Position numbers and translations under genes: made by a program. Positions 45,541-58,260 of a stretch of 64,000 nt of DNA are shown here, piece after piece (positions within the stretch are counted from its first letter, which is position 1; each line of letters starts with the position of its first letter). This stretch comes from Pleurostoma richardsiae. Lineage: Eukaryota > Ascomycota > Sordariomycetes > Calosphaeriales > Pleurostomataceae. The stretch covers positions 1 through 64,000 of the forward strand of contig JANBVO010000067.1 in assembly GCA_030052745.1 (NCBI GenBank), written 5' to 3'. The notes beneath the pieces were generated by a model. It was given only the letters and a program-made list of their open reading frames with translations, did no database searches and was not told where the DNA came from.

Positions 45541-47109
45541 GTGGCAGCTATCTCGACCCCCAATGCACGGGAGGCCCTGGAGAGGCACGAGGTCGGGCCC
45601 ATGCTGGCTGGATGGCGCCTTATCTCAGGCTGCTGCTGCTGCTGCTCCCTCTTGGTGGACGCATGCATGTTAGTGCTGCGCGTACTTTACTCTATTCGGA
45701 GCAGAAACCCCTAAACCGGGTTCTCCAGCGTGCGCCTCCCCCACCCTCTTCACCTACTGCGCCGTCCGCCTGTCCTCTCAGGGCTGCTCTCCGCCCTCCT
45801 TTACCACCATTTGCCGTCTGGCCCAACCCTACAACTGGTCCCGGGATCCCCTCCCTCCATTGGACCTGCAAGCAAGCTGGACATCGGGTCGGACCTGCAA
45901 ATCAGGAACCCCTTGGTATTTATCTGATCGTCAAGCCTCGAGCCTACTTGCACCTTCTTCAGCCAGTGTACAACTCTAACTCTGTTTTGCTCCCGTGCGC
46001 TTCCGCCGCTCGCCTTCTTGTTTGCAACTCGCCTCCATTGCGACGTCCTCGTGTCTTGCGTTCCCCTCTTGCCGGCTTTCCCCCATCTTGACATCCTGTG
46101 TGGAGTAGCTCGCCCTAGTTTATCTCTCAACTGAGAACTTCTCGGTGGAAGTTGGTCAAAGGGGTCTTCTCACGTCACATTGAGCAGAAAACCTCCCAAC
46201 ACTAACCGACGGCTAACGTCCGTTCCGGCCCTGCTAGTCTTGGCTGATAGCGGTTCGGCCTGCGTCCAGTGCCTTCTCGGCGTCGGCGTCGGGCTCGCTG
46301 CGAACAACCCTCCGTGTCCAGCGGGGCCCCTAAGCCCGCCGAGGCTCTGGCGCCTTCTTCGGCGGGTCAGGATAGGTGTGCTCATATATTCCATTCCTCC
46401 CACGGCACTTGCGGAGGCTGTCAGGCATTAGCGCCGTGCCCAAGAACCGCACTCCTTGCTCTTCTCGACTCTCCGAGGGGATTCATCTGTGTGCATGCGG
46501 CGTCAACCTCGTGGTTGTGCGGAGATCCCTGACCGTGGGGCTTGGCTGCCAAGCGCCTCCTTGCTCTTCCCCCAGCCGCGTCCATCTCTGGCCCCCTCAA
46601 GTTATATAAGATACGTACGGCATCGGCGTGCGACCAAGGCACATCCCACACCTACCTGCGGAGTCATGGTCCAGAGAGTTACACCGGCTTGTTTCAGTCC
46701 ATCCTACAGACCTGATCTATATCCTCTCTGGCCCTTCCTGCCTGCCCTTCTCCGTCGTCCGTTCCTTGCCTCTCGGCCAGTAACTGTGCACAGCGGCGGG
46801 AAATAATTGCACTGTCTCGTCTTTCCCCAGCTGACGGCTGATTGACTGTCTCGGTCGACCATTGCGCCTTTGTGACGGATACTCGGCCCTGTCGCGACCG
46901 TTCTCTTCTCACTGCTCTTCCGTCTGTGGCCCATGGCGGCTCTCGAAGTGGGGAGACAGAAGAAGCCTTGCACATCCGCAGAGCTCGGCAGCGCCATGTG
47001 AGGCTGCATTCTCATTGAAGGCTTGACGGAATAGCTGTCGCCTTAAATCAAACACCGAAATACTTCTTTCATTCGCTGTACTCTCGCCAAAGATACACTC
47101 CGCGCGAGA
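45541..47109 (+). promoter_or_regulatory. Probable promoter and long leader of the Zn2Cys6 factor gene
   Basis: Strongly C/T-rich sequence with a CTG trinucleotide run (about 45630-45650). Frames such as 45612-46091 are Pro/Leu-rich only because of this composition. The last 100 nt before 47110 become A-rich, as usual before a fungal start codon. Promoter and transcript start cannot be placed exactly. Confidence 0.4.
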
Positions 47110-50100
47110 ATGGAGGCCGCCGAGGACGCTCACGACAGCATGCCCGCTGAGAAGCGGGTGGAGCCGCCGTCCCCGTCCGGGGCGAGTAAGGAGAACCAAC
47201 TTCCTAAGAAGGCCAACGTGAGGAAGAGGACGAAAACTGGTTGCTTAAGTACGTGTCTTCCAACCCTTTTGGTGTTTTCATCTCCCCTATTCATCTAAGT
47301 CCCGACGATCATCCCTAACTGCTAGGCAGCTTGCAGAAAGCGCCGTATCAAGTGCGATGAAGGCAAACCAACCTGCAACAATTGTATCAAGTCCAAGAGG
47401 CAGTGTGAAGGGTACAACACTCGCGTTGTCTTCAAGGAACCTCTGGGAACTTTCCAGGGTGGCCCCTTCGGTCCGATAATGTATCGTGCAGGTCCGACGG
47501 AGGCTCTAATAAACGCACAGCTTTCGTCAAGCCAGGCAAAGTCCTCGTCTTCCCAAGGACCTCTTCCTATCATCGCTCCAAAACCTCCTCCGGTGGACCT
47601 CGGCATCGCAAGTTCGTATCAATATGGCCAGCCATATCCAGCTCAGCCTCGGTCGGCTTCAGCTGCGCACATCAACTTAGCACAAGGATCCTACGGCTCG
47701 CAACGCGACGCCCAGGGTGATTCTTTCGCACCTCCTGAACCCAGTCAGGTCAACCATAGCCGAGATCACCTCTCTAACTTTCAGCCGGCGCCGTCCATTC
47801 ACAACGTCAATGACCAATTCCAAGAGCACGCACACCCACTGGTCCGTCGGCAGTCCGCATTTGCCAGAATAGAGAGACCCCTTCAGTGGACACATCCCGA
47901 CGACATATACATTCGTTCACAGAACACATTGCCGGTGGCGCAAGACGGGGAATATTGGTACTCAGATGATGATGCATCCATGGTAGACTCCGATGACGAG
48001 GCACTGTCAGACAGCCACGCGGCGCATCTGGAGTCAAATGATCTGGGAATCATCGTTGCCAGGAAGCTCCATGCCCCCCTTGACTTGTTTGGGACCCAGA
48101 TGAGATCCTTCCACGCATTCGCCGAAGACAATGTCTTGGCATCATATATGCCATCGTCGACTAACTCACCTCTGAACGATTCGCAGACAGCGGCTATATT
48201 CTGGTATTTCGTCAATGTCACCGGACCAGCCATGTCCTTGTATGAGCGCCATCCTTTTGATCCTACGCCCATGTTTCAAGGGCAGCCCGTTCCGAAAGCG
48301 CGCCAACATATCTGGACATGTATGTGTGCTCTGCTAATTTCATAATTGACAGGTAGCTGACTGTCCCTAGATGTCTTCCCTATAATATCGCTGAATCATC
48401 CCGCTTTGTTGCAAGCAATGCTTGCTCTAGGGAGCTTACAGATGGCAAAACTGCAAGGTGTCCCCGCCACTGCATCTATGAAGCATTATCACCTTAGCAT
48501 CAGGAGGATCGCCAAGAACTACCAGAGCACAAATAGGCGATGCCAGCCAGCAACATTAGCTGCCACACTACTCCTAGGTTTCTACGAGGTGTGGAACTCA
48601 GATCACGAGAAGTGGTGTAAACACATGTGGGGTGCAAGGGCTATTTTGAGAGAAATCCCTTTGAGGCAAATGACGGCGTCGATTTTGGCCATCAAGCGAA
48701 GCAGACACGGGAATCCCGACCCGTTAGGAGATCAAGAGCAACAACGCATATTTACGCCGGATCAGAGTGCAAGCGCCGAAAATGATATGGATTATGTCGA
48801 CGTGAACCTCCTCTCCCAGCTCAGTGGCCGACCCGTGAGCTACGAGGAGGATTACGCGACACGGGCGTCAAGAAGACTCTACACCGAGCGAGACCTGGAA
48901 GATTATGCACACTTGAGCGATCTGTTCTGGTGGTATTGTAAGATGGACGTATACCAGAGCTTCCTTGGTGGAACTCCCCTATTGCAAGTCCGCCCGAACT
49001 TGGTCTCTTAGACGCTCGCTGACTTGTTGCAGTATGGAGTATGAAGCCTGGTCTCAGTGTATCCCTCGCGCCCCTATAGGGAGGATAGATGCTATGTATG
49101 TGCCGCTCCTTCATGGACCTGGACCTGGCTAAGAAGTCCTACAGCTACGGTACCTTTGACCATCTCATGGTCCTCCTGGGGCGCCTCGCTAGCTTTTCGT
49201 CGAAAGATTTGTCCAGAAAGCGAAAAGCGAGGACGCAGGAAGGCGGTCCTGGCGGGCCCGGTGGTCCCGGTCAGGGAAACTCTCCGCCAATGTTTGTGGG
49301 CATGTTCCCGGCTCGAGGTCACTTTACCGTCCCGACTGGCTTTAGCCCTCCGCGCGACACGTCTCCTCAGAGCGACGGGAATGAGGACATAGACCTCGAG
49401 GCGAGGACAGCTGCGGCCTTGCGTGAATGGGAAGGAATACGGCAGGCCTTTGAGATCTTCCAAGCCCGCTTGGGACCAGATTTCGATCCAATGGGCCCTG
49501 AATACGAGCCGCCACGACCATCGCCCTTCGGCCCGGCACAGACGTATCGGACATACAGCATTGCTGGTATTTGGATGAACTATTATATGGGCATGATTGC
49601 TCTATACCGGGCTCATCCGTCCATGCCGCCTTTTGCCATGGTCGCGGCTGGCATGGCAGCGAGAACAACTGCTCCATATGCAATTGCGCTCGGGCGAATT
49701 GCTGCTGGCCTCGCTGAGGATTGCTCGACGGTGCATGCAGTCAGTACCCTTGTCGGGGCTGCTTTTATCGAGAGCTGTTTCTGCATGTTTGTCGCCGCTG
49801 TCCAGGTAAGGGATCATCATCCTTTCCCTTTCTTCTACGGCGTGGCTGCCCTTACTAATTTGTCGTTGGCTCGTAGTACCAAGATGCCGCCCAACGACAC
49901 TGGACCGTGCGGAGACTGCATGATATTGCTCGGTTGACTGGTTGGCAGTCTGCGAGACAGATAGCGAACGGTTGCGAGGCTGCCTGGTTGAAGGCAGCCG
50001 CTCTGGGCCGCGGGCCTCCCTATGAGAGAGACCCGACCTTGGAGATCCGCACTCGCGAATCTGTGTGGGCAAATCCTCGACGTATCGATGCACGCATCCA

Positions 50101-50224
50101 AGAGTTGAGCACCGATGATGGCAAGCGGGTTGTTCTAGCGCGGTCGGAACAAGCCCACTATGCATTGGGATTGTTGAGTGTAGAGCAGGATCTGGAGAGA
50201 CTTGATTTGCGGGAGGCGGCGTAG
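47110..50224 (+). CDS. Zn2Cys6 binuclear cluster transcription factor
   Basis: Nuclear regulator of unknown targets. Six exons: 47110-47248, 47330-48319, 48371-48987, 49040-49095, 49145-49805, 49877-50224, giving 936 residues. The zinc cluster has Cys at 45, 48, 55, 62, 65 and 72 (spacing 2-6-6-2-6), read as GCLTCRKRRIKCDEG and CNNCIKSKRQCEGY; intron 1 splits the codon just before the second Cys. A Ser/Pro/Gln-rich linker with an acidic patch follows. The regulatory half has HPALLQAMLALGSLQMAKLQG, LLGFYEVWNSDHEKW, LFWWYCKMDVYQSFLGG and YGTFDHLMVLLGRLASFSSKD, typical of fungal C6 factors, and a conserved C-terminus with YQDAAQRHWTVRRLHDIARL. The acceptor of exon 4 had to be GAG at 49039; the nearer CAG leads to an early stop. 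It is convergent with PUP2. Confidence 0.9.
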
Positions 50225-50546
50225 GATCGCTATGCTGACTTGGTCTTCATTGCCAGTGAGGGCACACCATGCGGAGAAGACGCAAGGTTATCAGACCGTC
50301 ATGAAGAGACGATTCCATGAAAGACACGGATTGACTTTCCCGGATACCACTCTGTCTTCGATGCGAAGATGTTGCTCCCGCATACAATAATAATGTTACA
50401 GTCGTAAATACCTAGCCATGCCTACATCTTTTTTGGTGCCTAGCTGTAGACGCAGACTTCATTTCCGCTCCTCGGGCTGTCACCTCTATTCTCAATGGTC
50501 CACGCCTCCAGACACCGCCCACCCCTTACGCCGAGCTCGCAGGAGT
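50225..50546. other. Convergent intergenic region
   Basis: 3' flanks of the Zn2Cys6 factor and of PUP2. Nothing else seen. Confidence 0.5.
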
Positions 50547-51470
50547 CTAGTTCGCCGGGAGCCTCTCTACAACAGCCGCCATCTCTTCGTCAGAGTATAT
50601 CCTGAAGCCCTTTTCCTTGGTGACACTCGCCAGCTGCACGTTCTTCGCGTCTAGTTTCTCCTCCATCACTTGCTTCAACGTCTTCAGGACGAGAGTCTCG
50701 GCGTCCGTGATTGTCAGGGACTGGGATACATTAGACCTCGTTAGCTATCTTAAGGTCTCCGGGCTAGTCTCTCCGTCCCCCGAGCCCCGTAATTGGAGGT
50801 CTCATGCTGGGGACGGCCTCATCCCCACGATCCACTTACCTTGTGGTACTCATTCTGCAGCTCCGCCTGTGCGCCCTCGCTGCCACTCCCGATGGCCTTG
50901 GCGTCGTAGCGGTAGAAGGTGCCCGAGGGCTCGGCGTGGTACAGGGAGGGGCCGTCCTCGTCGTAACCGGCGATGAGCAGGGCGACGCCGAAGGGCCGGC
51001 TCATGACGGACTCCTCGCCGTCAGCGCTCTCGCCGAAGCGCAGGGCCAGGTCGCAGATGGCCTGGGTGCAGGACTCGACGCGGAGCGGCTCGTTGTAGTT
51101 GAAGGCGTGGCTCTGGCACTCGACGCGGGCGTGCTCGACCATGCTGCGGGCATCGGCCTGCAGGCCGGACATGGCGCAGCCGATGTGCCGGTCGATCTCG
51201 ACGATCTTCTCGACGGAGGAGGTCTCGAGCAGGGTGGAGGTGACGCGCTTCTCGACGCCGAGCACCACGCCCTCCGACGTGGCGACGCCGATGGCCGTCG
51301 AGCCGAGCTTGATGGCCTCGAGGGAGTACTCGACCTGGAAGAGACGGCCCTCCGGGGAGAAGGTGTTGATTCCCCGGTCTGGTAGGTGGGCTCGAGGGTC
51401 AGCGACATCTGGGGTTAGGAGTATAATGGCGCTGCAGGGACTGACCGTATTCTGATCTTGACATAAACAT
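50547..51470 (-). CDS. PUP2: 20S proteasome subunit alpha type-5
   Basis: Alpha-ring subunit of the 20S proteasome core. Exons in transcript order are 51446-51470 (25 nt), 50840-51378 and 50547-50720, giving 245 residues, the family length. The N-terminus reads MFMSRSEYD, then across the intron [18 protein letters not shown], the alpha-subunit signature. [43 protein letters not shown] and [20 protein letters not shown] follow as in alpha5, and the C-terminus [22 protein letters not shown] has the alpha5 form. As an alpha subunit it has no catalytic Thr. It shares a 493-nt upstream region with the divergent GCP2 gene. Confidence 0.97.
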
Positions 51471-51963
51471 CTTGGCGGTATTGTGATGGTCTTCCTACTA
51501 CGAGTGACTCTTTTTTTTTGTGAGGTTATAGATCGGTCGAGGAGGAATTGGAGTTGGCGGGGAGAAGGTCGAGATGGTGGTTGTGGTGTGTGGTGCTGGA
51601 GCTTGAGGAAGAGACGAGGCGGGACTGGAGCTCCAGGCAAGCAAACGGTCTACGAAGCTCGCCGTAACGTACCTGGCGCACGGCTGAGAGAGAGCTGGCA
51701 GCCTCAATGCACTAGCCACACCGCTAGGCCAATCAGGACAGAGGGGGGTTCGGTACGTAACTTTTGGGGGGGCGTGCAGTTAAGGTTGTGAATTTACTGG
51801 ACGGGAACAAGACGCGCCCACCAGCAATTTGACCGCGATTCTGGCGACCGAGTAAATAGCAACAGCCCAACCTCGAACTTACAGATTACAGCCCTGGGCG
51901 AACCCAAAACATATACATTCTCGACGGACCGTCTAGGCACCGTACCAGATGTAGACCGCGACA
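51471..51963. promoter_or_regulatory. Divergent promoter, PUP2 and GCP2
   Basis: A 493-nt interval between opposite start codons. A T-run (about 51511-51519) lies near PUP2 and would be an A-run in its leader. I looked for a clear PACE/Rpn4 box (GGTGGCAAA) and did not find an exact one. Confidence 0.45.
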
Positions 51964-54867
51964 ATGTCGTCAGCTTCCATCAGAACCTCCACTTACGCCG
52001 ACCGGAGGACGACGAATGGCGCCGCGGCGGGGGACAAGGGCGGCGGTGCCAGACCCCGCATGAGCGCTCACGACAGCTTCAAGAGCCAGCAGTGGGACGC
52101 CAAGCAGCAGAAGGCGCCGTCGCCACAGCCGGGGTTTTCTGCCACTTCGCACAAGAGGACCGCGTCTGGGAACCCAAGACCTTCCAGCCGCGCGACAGAG
52201 GAGAGGAGGGTTGAGCGGCATGTCGTGACCACCCGCGAAACGCTCGTGTCGCGAACAAGGAGTCCCGACCGGCGGAATGGGCAGGCTGAAAGGCCACGAC
52301 CAGGACCTGCAGAGAAGCAGAGGGCTCCTGCGGAAGCGAAGACCCGAGAACCCCGACAGGAAGCGCCCATACCAGGTAAATCTCACGGTTTATGGTACCA
52401 TATGCCTAACAAGATTCGCTAACTTGGAAACATTTACAGCTCCATGGGAACCAGAGGCTACCTTGTTACCACACACGTCTGCTCCTTTAGCATCGCGAAT
52501 ATCTATCCCTCCCCTGGCATCACAAGCACCCCTCGCTGTCCAACCCAAGCCGCTGTCTGATCTGTCCCTGGAAGCACAAGAGGCAGTGATTCTCGAAGAT
52601 CTGCTGTTTGTTTTCATGGGATTCGAGGGACAATACATACGGTTCGCCAAAGGCTACGATCCCCACGAGGAGAGGGATCGACTGACGGGCCCGACCTTCC
52701 GGATACTCCCCGGGCTGGATCCCAGCTTGCAGGATCTAACATCTTCCATGTTGCGAATGGCAACCCACTATTCGGCCCTAGAGACCTTTGTGGATGTGCA
52801 GAGCCGAGAAGAATTTGGCTCAGTCAACCATGCATTATGCGCGTCGATTCGAAAGTTCCTCCAGGAATATCTTGTCTTGATCGCACAGTTAGAGACGCAG
52901 TTCCTGACGAACGACTCCTTCACCTTGCATGTTCTCAACATCCACATTCTGCCTACCAGCCAGATGATTTCTCAATTATATGCTCTCGCCCACGAACTGC
53001 TGAAGAAAAACGCACTCCTGGATGACGAGACAGACGAGTCAAGTGACAGTGGCGACGATTTCGACCACATTCTGGAGCAGCTGAGAGAAGGAGGAGATCT
53101 TGTGCCGGGGAATATGACCGGCAAGAAAATATGCAAGGGCGGTGTTGTTCTGGGTCTCATAACTAAGCGTTTGGAAACAATGTCTGGAGACCCCGCCGCT
53201 CGGGCATTGCTCACATCGCTCTTGCGAGACGCTAGCCGGCCGTATATGGTGATGTTGAACGAATGGTTGCACCATGGCGGCATCAATGACCTTCACTCCG
53301 AGTTTCTCATCAAGGAACAGAAGAGCATACGGCGGGAGCGCCTGGAGCAAGACTACACCGATGAGTACTGGGAGAGGAGATATACCATACGGGACCATGA
53401 CATTCCTCCTCAACTTGAAGGGGTGAAGGACAAGGTTTTGCTTGCGGGCAAGTACCTGAATGTTGTCCGAGAGTGCGGCGGTGTCGACGTCAGCAAGGTT
53501 GTCAAGGATGTCCCGACTACATTCGACGACACTCGCTTCCTGGATAATGTCAACGCTGCCTACGCTCACGCGAACGAATCACTGATGCATCTATTGCTGA
53601 CCAGTCATGCGCTCCCTGCCAGATTGAGCTCGTTGAAGCACTACTTCTTCCTAGACCCGTCCGACTACTTCTCCTACTTCCTCGAGCTCGGGTCATCAGA
53701 ACTGCGGAAACCGGTCAAGTCCGTTAATACCGGCAAGTTACAGTCGTTGCTTGACCTGGTGCTGCGACAACCGGGAAGCATTGTCGCACTCGATCCTTTC
53801 AAGGAGGACGTCAAGGTTGAGATGAATGAGATCACCTTGATCAAGTCCTTGCAGCGGGTTGTCAATATCACCGGCATCGAGCAAGGCGAGGCCCTACAGC
53901 CTCTGGCGAATCAGCCGATGGAGAATGACAAGAATGCTATAGGCTTCACATCTTTACAACTGGACTACGCCGTGCCCTTCCCCGTCTCCCTCGTCATAAG
54001 CAGAAAGACAATATGGCGGTACCAGGCGCTATTCCGCTATCTCTTGTCGCTACGCTACCTAGAATCCCAGCTGTCAACAACGTGGCAGACCCATAATCGC
54101 GGTGTTGTCTGGTCCCATAAAAGCACCTCCCGCAATCTGGAGATTTGGAAACGACGTGTCTGGACACTGAGAGCTCGTATGCTTGTCTTTGTGCAGCAAC
54201 TACTATACTTCTGCACGGCTGAAGTAATCGAGCCCAACTGGCAGGCGTTGATGTCACGCCTCAAGGCAAAAGACGATCAGAAAGAGGGATGGACGGGGCC
54301 CACGCGGACAGTCGATGAGTTGATGCAAGATCATGTGGATTTTCTTGATACTTGCTTAAAGGAGTGCATGCTTACCAACAGCAAGCTCTTAAGGGTATGC
54401 AGAGCCCCGTTCGGATTTTAACGAATATCGACTGACAATATGTCTAGATACACTCCAAACTCATGCAAACCTGCACTATCTTCGCAGCGTACACAAATTG
54501 GCTGTCGAGAGAGCTAGAGAAGGCGGACCCCGACCTGAGCGGCGCGAGGAAGCCGCCTAATATGACTGAGGCAGAGTGGAAGCAGTTTCAGGAGATCAAG
54601 AGCCAGAGACCAGCCGGCGCCCACTCTGACTCCACTGCTTCCAGCAAGGATGGGCAGGATGGCGAGGCGAAGATGAACAATCTGTTTGAGATCATGAAGA
54701 AGTGGGAGACCAACTTCAGCAGGCATCTCCAGATCCTGCTGGATGCACTCAACCACTACGCTGCGACGGAGACCGTGGTGCTGCTCAGCTTGTGCGCGCG
54801 GCTTAGCACCGCGAACCAGGGTACGGAATACGCTGGCCTGAGGAACGAGGAAGACGTCGCCTCATGA
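51964..54867 (+). CDS. Gamma-tubulin complex component 2 (Spc97/Alp4)
   Basis: Core subunit of the gamma-tubulin small complex at spindle pole bodies, where GCP2 and GCP3 pair to hold two gamma-tubulins. Exons 51964-52375, 52440-54394 and 54448-54867, giving 928 residues. Residues 1-140 are basic, Ser/Pro/Arg-rich and disordered. GRIP1 starts near residue 170: EAQEAVILEDLLFVFMGFEGQYIRF, then LPGLDPSLQDLTSSMLRMATHYS and SRPYMVMLNEWLHHGGINDLHSEF, the hallmark of GCP2. GRIP2 contains LSSLKHYFFLDPSDYFSYFL, LQLDYAVPFPVSLVISRK, YQALFRYLLSLRYLE and HVDFLDTCLKECMLTNSKLL, followed across intron 2 by IHSKLMQTCTIFAAYTNW. All joins are in phase. A second GCP-family gene lies at 12981-15908. Confidence 0.94.
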
Positions 54868-55746
54868 AAATGTCGCCATGGTTAGACTGTAGAGGTGGCG
54901 ATCATCTAGCAAGACATGACTGGATGACCGGCATTGGCTTTTCGTTGCTGTACGACGTTGGGCAGGCGTTCTGGCGGTTTCAAGAATCCATCTGCTGTGC
55001 GGAGGTACGGCTACGCGGTGCTACTGGCTGTTTGAAGGGTTCTCGGGCATCAAAGACGGTGGTGTATGTATGACCTAGATATCCATTGATACCTTACATG
55101 CAAAAGGCGGCTGTGAACCTTGACATACCCTCGTTGGCAAGCCCAGTTTGCTTTTGTACCTACCTAGTTTTTAGAGCAATTACTCCGCCGTAATATCATC
55201 TTCTATCTAAACTCTCAGGGGCAACGGAGTCCTTTACTGTCCGGTCGGTGCCGGGGGTGAGGAACCGGGATCGGCCGATCAAAATCCCGTGGTATCTGGA
55301 TGATCGGCGCCTGCAACCACCGATGGTCTTCAAGCTGCCTCCTGTCGTCATGCAGCAGCCGGCAGCAGGTTACCAGCACATTACCGCGGCCACCCAAATT
55401 GACGCTCATTGAGGCTCGAGTTCGCACTCCCACCAAACTCAGTCTTGCTGTGCCCCAGACCTGTCCTTGTCGCTTTCCAGTCCCCAGCTGGCTGGCATGT
55501 GATAGCGGGCCCGACCGGTGCCTGTGTTAACTTTAATTGCCACAACGTGTTTCCCTGGTGTCTCTGGCTCCTAATCACGACTTGTCAAGCGAAAGCCTCA
55601 CACCCGAGCAACTACGACACGGCTGCTGCCGGCTTTCCTCTGTTGCGGCCAAGCGATGATGGCGTAGGTGAGAGGAGACGCCATCTCACCTTTTACTTTG
55701 CCAGGAGAAGGACAGACCCACAGTCACGCGGACTACAGTCGACGCG
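54868..55746. other. Intergenic, GCP2 3' end and PI 4-kinase promoter
   Basis: About 0.9 kb between two rightward genes. The frame 55409-55915 overlaps the PI 4-kinase start in another phase and shows no domain. No repeat or RNA gene seen. Confidence 0.5.
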
Positions 55747-58260
55747 ATGCCTCGAGCCCGCCCGCCCACCACGGGCTACGAGCGCCTCGCCCAGGCCGAC
55801 CAATTCAGCGATGACTCGGATGACGACCACATGGTCGGGAGCTATGCCTCGCTGCAGCCCGCCTCGGCGCCCCGGTTCGCGCCCATCACTCAGCCGCGGC
55901 CGTCGTCCGGCATGACGTCCCCGAAGGCCGCGGCGTCGTCGTACCGCGGCGGGCCGAACGGGCGGCATCACCACGGCCACCGCAGCCGGCGGGTCCGCAG
56001 CAACTCCGGCGTCGACCTCAAGGCCATCAACGCGCGGCTGGAGCGGTGGGCGGACGAGATCGCCGCCAAGTTCAAGCGGGGCAAGAAGAAGACGGGAGAG
56101 GAGGAGCGGCTCGAGATACACCATTCCGTCTTCCAGGCTCCCGAAGGCGTGCGGCCCGTCACCGCCGAGACCCTGGCGGCGCCGCCTCCCCCGGGCGTCA
56201 TGACGTCTGACGAGTTCGAGGCGATCGTGGAGAGTGTCCGCATAGCCATTGAGCAGGGCGTTCATCCCCGGATGATCTCTCAGGGCAGTTCGGGGAGCTA
56301 CTTCGCCCGGAATCTGGACGGGAAGGTGGTCGGTGTGTTCAAGCCCAAGGACGAGGAGCCGTATGCAGCGGGCAACCCGAAGTGGAACAAGTGGATTCAC
56401 AGGAATCTATTTCCTTTCTGTTTCGGCCGAGCATGGTAAGGAATCCAGCCCTTCCCGTCCTTATGCCGCATTGTTGGGGTATAGCAAGCTGACATGGTGA
56501 CCTATAGCCTTATTCCCAATCTCTCGTATGTGAGCGAAGCGGCGGCTTACGTGCTGGACTACCAGCTACGGACACACATCGTACCTTACACCGACGTCGT
56601 CTACCTCTCCTCTAAATCGTTCCACTATCCCTTCTGGGACCGCTACAACTACTCGCGAAATAGGAAACCTCTACCTGCAAAGCCAGGCAGCTTCCAGGTG
56701 TTCCTCAAGGGGTTTAAGGACGCTAATATCTTCCTTCGCGAACATCCCTGGCCAGACCAGTATCTGTCCGGCTTCCGGACGAACGGCACACACCGCAAGA
56801 AGAAGAGGAGGTGGGCGGATAATTGCAGGCCCTCGAGCTCCCGCTCCCAGGGCGATGGTGACGAAGACGGCTACGACAGCCCCGAATCGCTTGTCCCAAC
56901 CCCCGAGAACTTCGTATGGACGGAGAAGCTGAAGCAGGCTTTCAGAGAGCAGCTAGAGAAGCTGGTCATCCTCGACTATATCATGCGGAACACGGACCGT
57001 GGGCTCGACAACTGGATGATCAAGGTAGACTGGGAGGCGGAGGAGGTCTCGGTCGTGTCCGAGCCAATGCATCTCAACATGGACAGGCCAGCAGAGGAAG
57101 AAGCCCCGCGGCCGGTAGATCTCACCCAGAGGCGGGCGCCGGAACGGGCAACGTATCCCTACAAAGCTCAGAAGCCCATGGACCCGTCTAGTCCCGGAGA
57201 GGGCCCGCCGGGTCCGAAGATAACGATCGGAGCAATCGACAATTCCCTGTCGTGGCCGTGGAAACATCCCGATGGCTGGAGGAGGTGAGTACTTATTTGC
57301 GAATCCGTGCAGCGGTGTGAATGAGCGAAGGCTGACCGGTTTCGCAGCTATCCCTTTGGTTGGCTCTTCCTCCCCGTCGACCTCATCGGCAGGCCATTTT
57401 CCCAGAGGACTAGAGACCACTTCCTGCCTCTGCTGACCTCTACGCAGTGGTGGAGCCAGACCCAGCTCGCCCTGCGGAAGGTGTTCCAGATAGATCCCGA
57501 TTTCCAGGAGAAGATGTTCTCGCGGCAAATCGCCGTCATGAAGGGCCAGGCCTGGAACGTCGTGGAGACCCTGAAGACGCCCGACCACGGCCCGCTGGAG
57601 CTCACGCGGCGGGCCAAAGTCTGCGTGTGGGACGATCTCGTCGACGTCCCCGTGGCCGTGCCCATGAGGGCTACGTCCTCCGAGGTGCGCCGCCGGGCGG
57701 AGTCGGACTTCCAGAAGGCCATCGAGGAGGAGATGGACATTGGCGCGGCCAACTCGTCCCAGGCCACCGTAGACGACCTCCTAGGCCTGACCACCCCGCC
57801 CGCAGACCTGCCGCACCCCGGCCGCTTTGAGCTAGCCGAGGCGCAGGACACGGGGGCCGACGACGGGGTCTCGCCAGACGAGGTGGCGGGCGTGAAGAGC
57901 GCCGCCTCGTCACCGAGCAGGACCAGGGACGAGCGTCCCAGGGTGCCCCGCACCTCGCTGGGGGCCAGCTACTCGGGGCCCGCGCGGTCCCTCAACAACA
58001 TGTACACGCCGCGGCACGAGCGGCGCTACTCGTTCGCGACCGCGGTGTCGCGGCGTAACAGCAACACGATCGCGCAGCAGCTGTACGGCGGTGGCGGCGG
58101 TGGCAGCGGCGGTGGTCACAGGGGCATCTACGATGACGACGACGTGGAGGGCGACCTGGGCTACGCGGCGGCGGAGGGGATGGAGGGCAACCAGCGCAAG
58201 GTCATCGTCGAGAGGCTCGAGCCGGTCAAGGCACGGAACCCGGTGTTCACATGGTGTTGA
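55747..58260 (+). CDS. LSB6: Phosphatidylinositol 4-kinase type II
   Basis: Phosphorylates phosphatidylinositol at position 4 on endosomal, vacuolar and plasma membranes. Exons 55747-56435, 56508-57284 and 57348-58260, giving 792 residues, longer than yeast Lsb6 (about 607). Residues 1-150 are disordered. The catalytic domain starts near 155; the nucleotide loop is QGSSGSYF (179-186), and VFKPKDEEPY carries the ATP-binding Lys (199). NLFPFCFGRAC precedes LIPNLSYVSEAAAYVLD; the Cys pair here may be the palmitoylation site seen in this family. The catalytic loop is NTDRGLDNWMIK (391-402). The metal-binding IGAIDNSLSWPWKHPDGWR follows, then YPFGWLFLP after intron 2. The C-terminal 190 residues are a variable extension with acidic, Ser/Pro and Gly-run segments, ending VKARNPVFTWC, conserved-looking and perhaps lipid-modified. 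Confidence 0.95.

Noticed and set aside
45612-46091. Pro/Leu-rich frame with a signal-like start
   Set aside because: Produced by the CTG run and the pyrimidine-rich leader of the Zn2Cys6 factor; no start or splice support.
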